A stretch of DNA of 64,000 bases. Source: Agarophyton chilense. Lineage: Eukaryota; Rhodophyta; Florideophyceae; Gracilariales; Gracilariaceae. Positions 48,344-58,052 of this stretch are shown piece after piece. A program made the position numbers and the translations under genes. The stretch is taken from the NCBI GenBank assembly GCA_030374765.1, contig JARGXX010000088.1, forward strand, positions 1,674,001 through 1,738,000. The letters run 5' to 3'. Numbering within the stretch: the first letter of the stretch is position 1; the number at the start of each line of letters is the position of its first letter. Under the pieces are notes generated by a model. It saw only the letters and a list, made by a program, of their open reading frames with translations, was not told the DNA's origin and did no database searches.

Positions 48344-49414
48344 CTATGACACCGCATCCTCGAAACGACGACGCTTTCTTTTTGCCCGCCCTGGCTTTGA
48401 GAGGCCATTTGAATGCTCATTTGATTGAATCCGGTCTCTGTTTTCTGTAGTCACATCTGCGTGGGCAATACTATGAGCTTGGCGAGGACTTCGTATAGAA
48501 CTAAAACTACTTTTTTTTGTCGCTTCACTCTCCAGGGGTCTCTTCCTATCCCGATTGCGTTGAGGCGAATCGTCCACGACTTCGTTTCTGCGTAGCTGTT
48601 TCATTGAAAACTTTTCGAGAACAATAGACTTGGAAAAGTTCCTGTAGCATGATGTTTCGACAGGACGTTTATAAAGACCTTTTAGATACAGTACAAGACG
48701 TTCACACTCATCGACATTCGACCCGAGCACATACTCCCATCCTTCCGGCAAACTAGCGTCACAGTGTGAGGTTGCAAGAGATATACATGCACATGCTAGT
48801 ACTTCTGGAGCTTCACGCACACATATTTGATCGATGAGCAAATCATTAGCGTAATCCCAGGCTGCTTGTAGCAAAATGTTGAAAAGACCTTTGCCATTGG
48901 ACCAGCCTGGAGCCCCTGCTTTGTCACGGAGAGTGTTAACAAATACAAGCACAAAGTTGTGTGGAAGTTCTACAGCCAGGCGAAATCCAAGTTCTTTCAG
49001 AATATGGCGCTCAGTTTCAATGAGAGCATGTTTCCAATCGTAACCTTCTGCACCGTAGAAGTTCAACGAACGGCGACATACCATCCCTTCCATGCTAACT
49101 GTTTCAACGCAAATATTTTGACGGTCAACTAGTCGGTCGTAAATTACATTGGTTACATGACGTAATGATCGGGGTTCATCGGCAAGCTTCGCAGAGAGAA
49201 TGATACAGGCTCCAGCTGTCCAAACGGTGTTGTGCGCGATGATTGAGACTTGCGTGTAAAAACGATGTAGCAGCATTTGTGCATTGGCACATACTCGCTG
49301 AGATAAGCACAGCGCTACGCATGATTCACGAACAAAGTCTGAAGCATAGGCCAACTGCCGACATTCTTCTTCAGGAGGTACACCGTCAAGGACGGAGGGA
49401 GATTTGAAAGCCAT
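48344..49414 (-). CDS. CCNL: Cyclin L (transcription/splicing cyclin)
   Basis: Cyclin-box protein of the L class, partner of CDK11-type kinases in transcription and pre-mRNA splicing. The 356-residue protein begins SPSVLDGV three residues after Met, as L cyclins do, then two cyclin boxes: LLHRFYTQVS, SAKLADEPRSLRHVTNVIY and LKELGFRLAVELPHNFVL are recognisable. A basic Arg/Ser-containing tail ends in KRKRRRFEDAVS. The short segment usual before SPS is missing. The ATG overlaps the stop of the Ycf20-like gene by one base (TGATG), an arrangement unusual for nuclear genes. Confidence 0.88.
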   Translation of the reverse strand: MAFKSPSVLDGVPPEEECRQLAYASDFVRESCVALCLSQRVCANAQMLLHRFYTQVSIIAHNTVWTAGACIILSAKLADEPRSLRHVTNVIYDRLVDRQNICVETVSMEGMVCRRSLNFYGAEGYDWKHALIETERHILKELGFRLAVELPHNFVLVFVNTLRDKAGAPGWSNGKGLFNILLQAAWDYANDLLIDQICVREAPEVLACACISLATSHCDASLPEGWEYVLGSNVDECERLVLYLKGLYKRPVETSCYRNFSKSIVLEKFSMKQLRRNEVVDDSPQRNRDRKRPLESEATKKSSFSSIRSPRQAHSIAHADVTTENRDRIQSNEHSNGLSKPGRAKRKRRRFEDAVS

Positions 49415-49995
49415 CAGTTGGTGAGCTTGAGAGCATCCACGGTCATTCCATATATCAGGCCAATCTTAAACGCATTTACAATTTGCAAAATGCGAGACGG
49501 TCGATCAAGAGTATAGTAGTACTTGGTGAAAGACTCTGTCCAGATAAGCAAAACAGCAGCGGCGAGCGGATCCCAATCGGCAACAGAGCCAATAATTGTA
49601 GCCGCAGCAGTGGCTGAAAAGAATCCAAAAAGTAAAGCGAGAGCGGCTGCTGCGAGGAGATGGATTGGGTTAGACAAGTAATCGTCGATTGAGGGGGTGA
49701 GGTCGCGACGAAAGTACTTCAAAATGTTGGATAGTTGGCTCTCCGTATCGATGAGATTCGGTGCTGGGGTATCGGACAATCTAAAGCGGTCAGCTGGGTT
49801 AGTGACGTCTTCCGGAATGGCGTTGAGGCGGCTAAGCAAATCGTCTTCTCGTCGCCACGATTGTTTCGGATCTCTAGAAGGACCCTTGCCTTGTAATGCT
49901 AGCAGTGTTGGTCGGAAAGTAGACGTAGGAGCAACCTTACGGAACACAAGACTGTGCGGGAAGACTGTAACGAAGGAAACGGAAAGAGAATTCAT
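49414..49995 (-). CDS. Ycf20-like plastid protein (DUF565)
   Basis: Nuclear homologue of the plastid/cyanobacterial Ycf20 family, implicated in plants in photoprotection (non-photochemical quenching). From the ATG at 49995 it has 193 residues: a transit-peptide-like start MNSLSVSFVTVFPHSLVF, then a C-terminal domain with LSNPIHLLAAAALALLFGFF, ADWDPLAAAVLLIWTESF, and the end NAFKIGLIYGMTVDALKLTN, giving three membrane segments. An in-frame ATG at 50130 would add 45 residues that look less transit-like. The stop codon shares its last base with the cyclin L start. Confidence 0.85.
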   Translation of the reverse strand: MNSLSVSFVTVFPHSLVFRKVAPTSTFRPTLLALQGKGPSRDPKQSWRREDDLLSRLNAIPEDVTNPADRFRLSDTPAPNLIDTESQLSNILKYFRRDLTPSIDDYLSNPIHLLAAAALALLFGFFSATAAATIIGSVADWDPLAAAVLLIWTESFTKYYYTLDRPSRILQIVNAFKIGLIYGMTVDALKLTN

Positions 49996-50562
49996 GACCT
50001 TGGCGACATCGAACTTGCCGAGGATCTCTGACACAAATTGTTTGTCATTTGGAGGTGATAGTATCCGTATCCCTTCATGGCCACCTACAGTGCCCGAAAT
50101 TCCTATACGACACCCCCCTTTTTCTGGCATTGTAGGGTACTGTGTCAAAAGTTTTCAATGAAACTGGGCCAGCTTGTCTCATTCGTACAATTATATAAAA
50201 GAGCCAATCCTCATCAGAAAACACTAGTTTTTTAATTACTTGTTATGAATTCGGCTACCATCGACGGCGAAATTCCTATACGACACTTCTCAGTAAACGG
50301 TCGATACAGACCGTGAGATTCAAGAAAATTTTGGCAATCCCCCGAAATGCTTTGTGATGGTTTAGAAAAACTGAGGGGTCAGTCGAATGGCCATTTTTGC
50401 GTTCTTGTTCTAAAAAAGTAACCGACGAACTCAACGCTGTTGTAGCCTTACCTTGCAGCGGAACATCTTTTGTCGCGTCGGTCAACGCGCAACGTCGAAA
50501 TTTTTCATCTTCCTTTTGCTTACCATATATCTCCAGCCTACATTATTTGGTGTTCAGAAAAC
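49996..50562. other. Divergent intergenic region
   Basis: About 570 bp between the Ycf20-like start and the small spliced gene. The first 135 bp could extend Ycf20. No other gene seen. Confidence 0.35.
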
Positions 50563-51109
50563 ATGGGTGCAACGGAAATGAGACTGTGCCAGATGGTTGA
50601 AAATCCAACTTTGAACCCTTCTTCTCAAGATTGTACAGCTTGTGGACAGATTCATCCGAAAAAGCCGACCAAGTACGTTCAATTAAGTTCCAAACAATTC
50701 CAGGACAGAGCCGATATAGAACCCTATCTTTTCTCAAATCCATTCGCTAGCAAAAGTGCAGGACCATTCTTATTGTGCTCATCTTGCCGCGACAACACCT
50801 GGCTGGTCAGCAATTTTGTTGAAGAACCAGAGTCGTAAGTCAAGTGCCGCTTTAGAGAAATGGAGAGATAGGGTTCAAAAAAAGAAGTTCAACACTGATT
50901 CTGTTTGTTTCATATGCTCAAAATTACGTTAGACTAATGGACTAAGTTCTGAAGTTATTGTTCATCTCTAACTCGTTCCAATAAATTTACATCTTTATAA
51001 TATTTCAATGGGATCTAACAATGTGCTAAAACTTTTCAGTGAAGATCCATGTCTTCGTTCCGGAATAAGAGTTCAGGATGCTAAATACATTCTGAAAAAT
51101 GTCGTATAG
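50563..51109 (+). pseudogene. Small two-exon gene with paired CxxC motifs, C-terminus replaced by repeat insertion
   Basis: Candidate exons 50563-50834 and 51040-51109 give about 113 residues starting MGATEMRLCQMVENP. Two CxxC pairs (CTACG and LCSSC) suggest a zinc-binding fold. The 205-nt intron has GTAAGT, a TCTAAC branch and TTTTCAG, and splicing is in phase. The last two codons and stop (GTC GTA TAG) belong to the hairpin-rich repeat that starts at 51100. Removing the repeat with one copy of its AAAA flank extends the frame by roughly 17 codons to a TAA. Family not recognised; host gene or mobile-element gene both possible. Confidence 0.45.
50835..51039 (+). other. Candidate intron (205 nt, phase 2)
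   Basis: Donor GTAAGT, branch TCTAAC at 51014-51019 and TTTTCAG acceptor. It is longer than the other introns in the window and supported only by splice signals and phase. Confidence 0.5.
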
Positions 51110-51727
51110 TGGCGGAAGGGCTGACCTTTGAGGTGTCCAATACACTACGCTGACCTTGTAGGTGATGGATGCGAGGAATCATCGGCCGCGCAGGTCCGGG
51201 CGAGCTACCATCTAGGTGTTGTCAGCCACGTGTAATTTTGACACGTACCTTCTGGTTGAGTAATTTTTAGTGATAGTAATTGTAATTATGTGTATTTTAG
51301 TACAGTAGTTGAGTGGCCACCTGGCACTGTAGCCAATGTTGGCCAGGTCTCTGACACTAGGTCAGAGACCGTGCCTTGCTGGCACCTCTCGGGTGATCTG
51401 GGGAGTGCAGTCCACTGCATATTGAGAACTGCACCTCCCCCATCCTAATCTGATAAAGACAGGCATCACTTGGGTCACGACTATACCTTTTGGTTCATCG
51501 TTTCTCAACTAACACACAGGTTTTCCCGCTCGTCGACGCCTACCATCGTTCACCTACACGGTATAGGCTAGTTTTCCCGCCGTTTACCCCTGCTGGTTTT
51601 CACTGTGCCCTGTTACCATCGAGGTTTACTTCATTTACCTTCTAAGGTTGAGCGTCAACACGCTCTCTACGGTTGAGCGTCACTACGCTCCCGAGATAAG
51701 ACATTAGCATACCCCAGAGGTACGACA
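51100..51727 (+). repeat. Hairpin-rich 628-bp repeat unit, left copy
   Basis: Begins TGTCGTATAGTGG and ends GGTACGACA, with 7-bp inverted ends TGTCGTA/TACGACA, and is flanked by AAAA on both sides (a weak duplication, since the site is A-rich). Inside are a perfect 10-bp hairpin (GGTCTCTGAC/GTCAGAGACC) and two tandem GAGCGT-NNNN-ACGCTC hairpins near the end. A second copy, about 90% identical by eye, lies inverted at 59545-60178. TG...CA ends plus a 4-bp flank duplication suit a solo LTR or a short terminal-inverted-repeat element. Confidence 0.85.
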
Positions 51728-52824
51728 AAAACCATTGCAAAAATACTTTTCTGCAAGTTTCATCACAATCAGTGCAGACACGCTTTGAATAATGTAGGAC
51801 AAGGCTTGGAGCGGAGACACCACGAAGATGTTCGGGATCTTTCTCTCTTGAGAGACACGCCTCAGGCGAAGGAGACGCGTCCCAGCGGAGCACAGAAACA
51901 GAGCCACTCTGGAAAGGCACGACGGAGTCGGGTGTAAGACCGAGGCCAATCCGGCGGGATATACCTAGAGTGTTTAGGTGAGCACGGCACAGTCCGGGGT
52001 GTGACCAATCCTAGGCGGAGTGGTACCACGGCGATTGTCGGAAAAGGAGCGAAGAAACACTCGTACGAGGTTGACGAGCGAGGTGAGTGAGGCGGCCACT
52101 CACGAGAGCTAAAAAGGAAAACAAGAGGAAAACGGGGGCGATACCCTATACAGGGGCTGGACTACGACAAGTGTCGGCGATTAAATATGAATCCACGGTG
52201 GTGGTAGCACCCTGGTCGACAGAAGGGTGGAAGAACTAACGTGCCACGGGCCCTCACGCAGGATGCGGTGAAGACGCGCCGAAGGCGAAACGTTCAGAGC
52301 CAAGGCTCCCTCCTTGGTCCCTCCCAAGAGGGTGTTTACTGGGGAGCAGTGCTCAATCTCCTAGGTAGTGTGGCGCGCGGCCCCTGACAGTGGGCGCGCG
52401 CCCTAAAAATAGACACTAAATAGCGATAGCGTAGCTAAATAAATACTACAAATTAGTGAATAATACTAACCATTTGGTAGAATCCGGGCCACGTGTGGCA
52501 CGCCTCGCACTCGAGCGTCGGCATCCGTGCAGTCCACGTGTTCCATCAGTGTGCATTTCCGGTCTTAACCGGCCGTCAGCACGCAATAGCGGTATAGCTT
52601 GTCATAGACCAAGCTGGTTTTCAAGCGAGCGAAATCTCTAAGTCCTGGGAAGAAACCCCCTTGAAGGGCATTGTCCTTCAAATAAAGCCTTAAGATCTGA
52701 TTCAACGTTTCGCGGGGCCTTCGTTGATTGTTATGTTTTTGAAGGTTTTGGGTGCTCTGGTTCAAGTGGTAATCTAAGGCCTCTGCCATTTTTTGAGAAT
52801 ATTACACTGGACGAAACAGAAGAA
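51728..52824. other. GC-rich structured non-coding stretch
   Basis: About 700 bp of GC-rich sequence to about 52430, then AT-rich. It has no open frame but has several strong inverted repeats, including CCAAGG/CCTTGG near 52310 and a near-perfect GGCGCGCG hairpin at 52372-52403. It could be an element leader or a structured RNA. Not recognised. Confidence 0.4.
52372..52403. other. Strong GC hairpin
   Basis: GGCGCGCGGCCCC pairs with GGGCGCGCGCC around a short loop. The strength suggests RNA structure or a termination/pausing signal, but function is unknown. Confidence 0.55.
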
Positions 52825-52827
52825 TTT

Positions 52828-53677
52828 ATGAAGTTCAGTGAGTTGATTCAAAGTTTATCTTGTGGAAGGCTAAGTAAAGAATATATATCGGGCAAACAAA
52901 CGAGTGCGACTTGTCGTCATGTCATTTCCAAAGGTGTTATTCTAATTTTGCCTCTATCAAGATCTAAATTATGGCGTGAAGTCAACCGTCAAAATTTGTT
53001 CAAGTACCTAAAAATGAGGAAAACTTTTTTTAAAGGATAATCACAAGAAGAATCTAGTTGAATAGTGTGCTCAAAAAGCTTATTGGAAAACGGAATAGAA
53101 TAATGTTATTTTTTCCGAAGAAAAAAAGTTTAACCTTGATGGTCCAGATTGCTATAAATTTTATTGGCATGATCTACGAAAAGAAAAGAAAGAATTTTTG
53201 ACCAGGCATTCAGGAGGCGAATCAGAAATGGTTTGGGCGGGAATCTCTACGAAAGGAGCAAGTAATATGGCTTTTGTTGAAACTACAATAAAGTTTGAGA
53301 AGTATGCTGAGGTTCTAGAAAAATATCTTCTACCTTTTGCATACTGTATGCACGGAGAACAAATCATTTTTCAGCGAAATAATGCACCTGTGCATAAGTC
53401 TAATTCTATGAAACAGTGGTTCAAGAGTCTAAATATGTCGGTTATGGAATGGTTTGCGCGCTCTCCTGACCTCAACCCTATCGAAAACATTTGGGGAATG
53501 TTGGCCCGAATGGTTTATGGGCAAGGAAGGCAATTTGATACAGTTTTTGATCTAAAAAATTGTATCAAAGATTGCTGGGAAAAGATTGACTGTAATGCTA
53601 TCAATCCTTTTATAGAATCAATGCCAAAGCGTTGTATAAGTGTTATGCAGGCTAACGGAGCAAAAATAAACTACTGA
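52828..53677 (+). pseudogene. Decayed Tc1/mariner transposase
   Basis: Remnant of a DDE-type Tc1/mariner transposase. The C-terminal part is open from 53099: FSEEKKFNLDGPD, EMVWAGISTKGA, RNNAPVHKS, then SPDLNPIENIWGML. At the three catalytic positions the first Asp is Glu (SEE), the second Asp is Asn (RNN), and only the third Glu (PIENIW) remains. The N-terminal helix-turn-helix part (52828-53040, with RQNLFKYLKMRKTFFKG) is separated by stops. It is non-functional. It lies inside the repeat-flanked tract; a Tc1-like HTH remnant also lies at 60382. Confidence 0.85.
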
Positions 53678-54201
53678 ACTCGCGTTAGAATAAAAAGGAT
53701 GCAATAAATGTTATGGTTTTGAAACAGTTTTTTTACTTACACAGCGTGAAAGCGGCACAAAAAAGTCTTCCAATGGTAACTGGGACTGCAACTCAGTCAA
53801 TTGTCCAGAGCAAACGACGGCGTTTGAACTCCGTCCTGCCTAGCTCTACCTGTTCAATGATTTTGGACGCTAATGAATAGAATGAAGTCTTTAAGGGCTG
53901 TTTGGCTACTAGTCGTGTCACATCTTTATCGAGCAGAAGCGCGTTTGTCTCTTCTTTAAATTCTTAAAACGATCAAAGTAACCTCAATGATTTCTTTGAT
54001 ATTACGTTCGGCATAGTGTACAACCATAGAGAACGTTTGCTTGGAACTTCGGTCGATGAGATGCGATAGAAATCGGGACAATCCGAGCAACTTTATAGGC
54101 ACCAATGTTTCAACTTTCGGTCGTTTCTTTTGTCCTGCTTCAAACCTCACGGGGGGATTCCATTTACGCATTCTTCGCTGCAATAACAGCGAGTTGTTTT
54201 T
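53678..54201. other. Mobile-element remnant region without open gene
   Basis: About 520 bp between the Tc1 remnant and the large mobile gene. The same reading frame leading into 54202 is partly open and may be decayed N-terminal sequence of that gene. Confidence 0.3.
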
Positions 54202-55251
54202 GTGGATACATCTTGTATGAGCGACTCAGACATTTTCACAATTCATCATAAACTAGGGCTTCTACGAGAACAACTCAGACCTGGAGAGCCAGAAAGGCCA
54301 CAATATGTGATTGTTTTTGGCGATCAGCCTACATATCGCATGCTCATGAAAATCTGGAAAAGCTCGTTCTCTGAGGCGCAGCGGCGAGGATCGTGTTCGA
54401 CTCTTTTCACTGAACTTGAAGATCATGAATAGCTTGTGCCTTTCCCAGGCTTCTTTCATGTTGAGAAGCGAAGCCTTTACTCTATGTGCAAAGAAATGAT
54501 TGAAGGCCTTGGCTTAAAGGAGCTCGCACAATGTGCAGGCCTTTCACAGTCTCAAGTAGATAACATTATGAATCACGGTCATGCAAGAAATAATCGCGCT
54601 TTGATGTTCAGCATCTGTGCTGCTATGATGACACACATGATATGTTTGCTCCAGACCGAGTGCCCAGATGTAAAGGATGCAATTGAAAAGGTTTGCTCAG
54701 GAAATAAGATACTACAAAATGTTGTACAACGAAGGAGTACTTCTAAAATGTTACAGGCCACAACAGATGTGGTGAAAGACAGTACTGTGGAGATTGGTCG
54801 GCTATGTCGCAACCAGATTATGTCCTTCTTCTCACATAGCCCTAGTGGAATGCACTTCGTTAACACAGTTCTTCTGACCTGTCTGTTGCCAACAGTGGTA
54901 TTTCATGTTCTATCCCGCACTATGCACACAGATCTTCTGGACAACTGCTGGCTTCGCTTGACGAATGTGCTGCATACGTCAGGTCACCTCAATTATCATG
55001 AACTTTATCTTTTCTAGTGCTTCATGAGAGCTATAATGCCACGAATTTCTTTCAGTAAATTGTTCCTACAGAAACCTGGGGCAGTGGTTGAGAGGGTTCC
55101 CACCTTTACATTAGCATCCGGCAGTCCCTACGATAGTCGTGGTTGGACATACGTTTTTCTTGATGAGGAGTTGGAAATGATTATTATTCAAATTGTTAAA
55201 CGGCTAAACGTTCTAATGCTACCTACTCTTGAAACTGCAGAGCCTGGTTAA
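54202..55251 (+). pseudogene. Large mobile-element gene, N-terminal part (GDxxTY / PFPGxFH domain)
   Basis: One reading frame broken by in-frame TAG codons at 54430 and 55015, ending in TAA at 55249. It encodes YVIVFGDQPTYRMLMKIWKS, then PFPGFFHVEKRSLYSMCKEM, then LGLKELAQCAGLSQSQVDNI. The GD-Q-TY and PFPG-FH motifs separated by about 40 residues match my memory of large uncharacterised mobile-element proteins abundant in cnidarians and molluscs, near the DUF6589 class. The similarity runs across the first TAG without a gap, so these are mutations rather than exon ends. Confidence 0.6.
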
Positions 55252-55775
55252 TGGATGCCTCAAACGCTCGAATGTTGATAAGGAGCGTAACCGGTGTCGT
55301 TCGTTCATATAATAGAGTTCGAAATAACGATCACAATGCATCAGAATTTAATCCTGCGATGATGTACGACAAGAATGCCATACAAAATAGTTCTGTGCGA
55401 GCAATGGTTCGTCTGACGAGAACCAAAGGATTCCTCTCTCTACAGCATCGTCAACGTGAGCGGTTGAGAAATGTTTTTGGTGAACGTCGTGACGAGTTTT
55501 GCAACAAAGCCCTCCAAGATCGCATACTTGGAATTGAAAAGCATGGACGTGACAGTGCTGAGCTCCATTCTTCGTCAATTCTACCCGACGTGTTTGGCCC
55601 TTTATTTGACTCTGATTTTAGAACCTTTTTTGGTGGAAAACGATTCAAAGGGAGATGGACAAAGCGGTTGCAGATAAGTACTGCAGCCTGTGCTATGGAG
55701 TCTAAAAAAGAGCATCCTTCTATTTCTCTTGCAAAGAAACATAGAAAAACCCGTAATGCTCTTACCGACAGATGA
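55251..55775 (+). pseudogene. Large mobile-element gene, middle part
   Basis: A 174-residue frame beginning with an ATG that overlaps the previous stop (TAATG), shifted relative to the first part. It is basic and disordered in places (RQRERLRNVFGERR). No clear domain; position and AT composition suggest it is the linker of the same large protein, moved out of frame by an indel. Further in-frame stops follow before 56001. Confidence 0.4.
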
Positions 55776-56000
55776 TATTTCATTTCCAACCTGATGACGA
55801 CGTTGAATTAGGTAGAACGAGCGGCAAGGCTGTCCAGGGAATCTGACGGAGCTGATCAAGGAATGAAGAGGTGGAATGCTTTACATCGTTCCCAATAGAT
55901 AAGCTCGCCGTATGCTGATGCCTACAGAGTTCATAATTCTAACGCAAAAGTCCGTCATGCAAACAAAAGTGGATTTATAGTTGCGTTAAAAAAAGAGTGT

Positions 56001-58052
56001 ATGAGCCGGAATACGTATCAGTCGGAGGCACGGGAAGAACCAGAGTTGAACTCTGTGAATGGCATTTCATATATTCACGACTTTAGCATTCCTCAGTACG
56101 CTGCGATCATGTTTGATGTAATGAATTATATATGGGCGAAAGGTACGGATGGGCGGCGGGGAAACTCGCTGTTCAATGTGACGACATTGAAAATGAAGCA
56201 TCTCCTGCGACCATGGTTTATCGGTAGGCGCAGCAAGGTGCTCTCGCAGTTACATCTCCACATTGACGACCCCAGGCTTGTCATTCCCCAAAAAAGTTGT
56301 GAACACAGTAGGCGTGAACAATGCAGGAAGATGAAGACTGGATATGTATCGAACATTATCCTGGGTGAGCACTCAAAACACCTAGAATTTCACGTTCCGA
56401 TCACTGTGCGATGGTCTACCTTAATAGGATCAAGAAAGAAACGCGACTCAATATGTTCATTGCATCTTTTTTGCGGCGCGGCCGCGGCTATGGAACTGGC
56501 TGAGGAGGAGAGTCTTGATTTTCCTGTGTTTCTACATGGAGAATGCTTCTGTCTTCCACTACATTGTTTTGGAAAGAAAAGAAGTGAGTTGTCCCCTGAT
56601 CTGGCCACCTTTGGCAATGGTTACGATGAGCCTCGCAATGGGGAAGTAGCGATATGGCCAGCAAAATCAATGTCAGTCGAAACTGACCTGATTAATGTTT
56701 TTGACAAACAACATGAATGTACAGAGTCTAACGTATCCGGGCTAGGACCCGAAAGAACAGAAACACTGGAAAGTTTTGCAGAAACCCAAACTGGTCCGGA
56801 ACTATTGCGTATCTCAAGAGCCCGAGTTATTCGGTTTTCTCGTGCGGAAGGATTGGAAATAACAAACGGAACAATGAAACATGGCGAAGCTCAGACGAGA
56901 TTTGTAGCATCTTTCACACGTTTCGTCCAACCGCACTTGAAAAGGATCCGATGAGAACGTGTGACCAGATTCGAACAGTTTAAATGTTCACAATGTGTCA
57001 TTGTATCAAATGGTACTGATGTAACAGTAATTATTTCGCTATCAGGTTCTTTGATGGGCAGGGGAGTTCTGCACGTGCTTGGTGAGAACGTCATCAGTGT
57101 TGACGTACTCCAAGAATGTTTGGCGGTACGTAGTATGACGCCAAGGCTAATGGCAAATGTCTACGTGATGGCGGGTTGCGATTTCACTAGTAGGACTTTC
57201 GGCGTTTCTCATGGTCATTATCTGGCTTCAGCACTGCGACATATTGACCTTGTCACCAAACTGTCGGAGGAAAATCTCGGAGATGCACATGAAACGTCCA
57301 TGGAAACACGTTCATTGCTTGCGTATCTTGAACGACATGGGATGCGCTATGTGGTTACTCCTGAAGAGAAGAAAACGCTTGAGCAGGAGTGGATGTCAGT
57401 ACTGTGCACTGACGAGGAAATCGGGACAAGAGGGCGGCAAAGTTTTGCGGGAGAAAGAAATGTGGGCACAGGAGACTGGGGTAATGAAGTGCGACGTTTT
57501 GTTGAGACACGTTCCAAGTCCATATCTGAACAGGTACCCCTGAGTGAGCACATTAATCTGCAGAGCAGCAGAGTGAAATGAATTGCCTCACAGTACTGGC
57601 TTAACGCTAATCTACAGTACTTGTCATCAGCTGTTGTCGGTTGTTGTCATGAAAGCTGTGGTTACAATACTTTTGGACAAATTTTGCTTAAGCGAGAGGG
57701 CGATGTGAGAATGATTGAAAAGAATATGCGAGAGCTTGTTTCTAAATGTATGTGCAAAGGGCAGCGCTCTTCTGCTCGTTGTTCTTGCTTCAAACGAAAA
57801 CTGAAGTGTGTTGCATGCCAATGTGATCGCCGTTCCTGTAAGAACAAAGTGACACAAGTTGCTGTACTATCGCCTAAAATAGAACCGAATGTGAGTAACG
57901 GATATGAAATGGAGAATAATTTAGACGATGTAGAAGTACTGCAAGATTTGGAAGCACACGAGAGTCCTGGAGAGCGACTATTTTCCTTAGAGCATGACAT
58001 GAACGATATTTTAGATGACCTAGTCACTGAGAATGATAGGTGTGAGTTGTAA
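56001..58052 (+). pseudogene. Large mobile-element gene, C-terminal part (GCDxTS and CXC cysteine cluster)
   Basis: Same frame throughout, interrupted by TGA at 56952 and TGA at 57579. It includes MSRNTYQSEAREEPELNSVN, then MAGCDFTSRTFGVSHGHYL, then, past the second stop, QYWLNANLQYLS and a dense cysteine cluster (KCMCKGQRSSARCSCFKRKL, then CVACQCDRRSC) like a tesmin/TSO1 CXC domain. The GCD-TS-G motif followed by Q-WL and a CXC finger is a combination I associate with animal mobile-element proteins. It ends at TAA 58050. Homology across stops indicates a decayed gene. Confidence 0.6.

Noticed and set aside
54430-57581. Stop-codon reassignment or readthrough in the mobile gene
   Set aside because: Both TAG and TGA occur in frame, frame shifts are also needed, and host genes use the standard code, so decay is the simpler reading.
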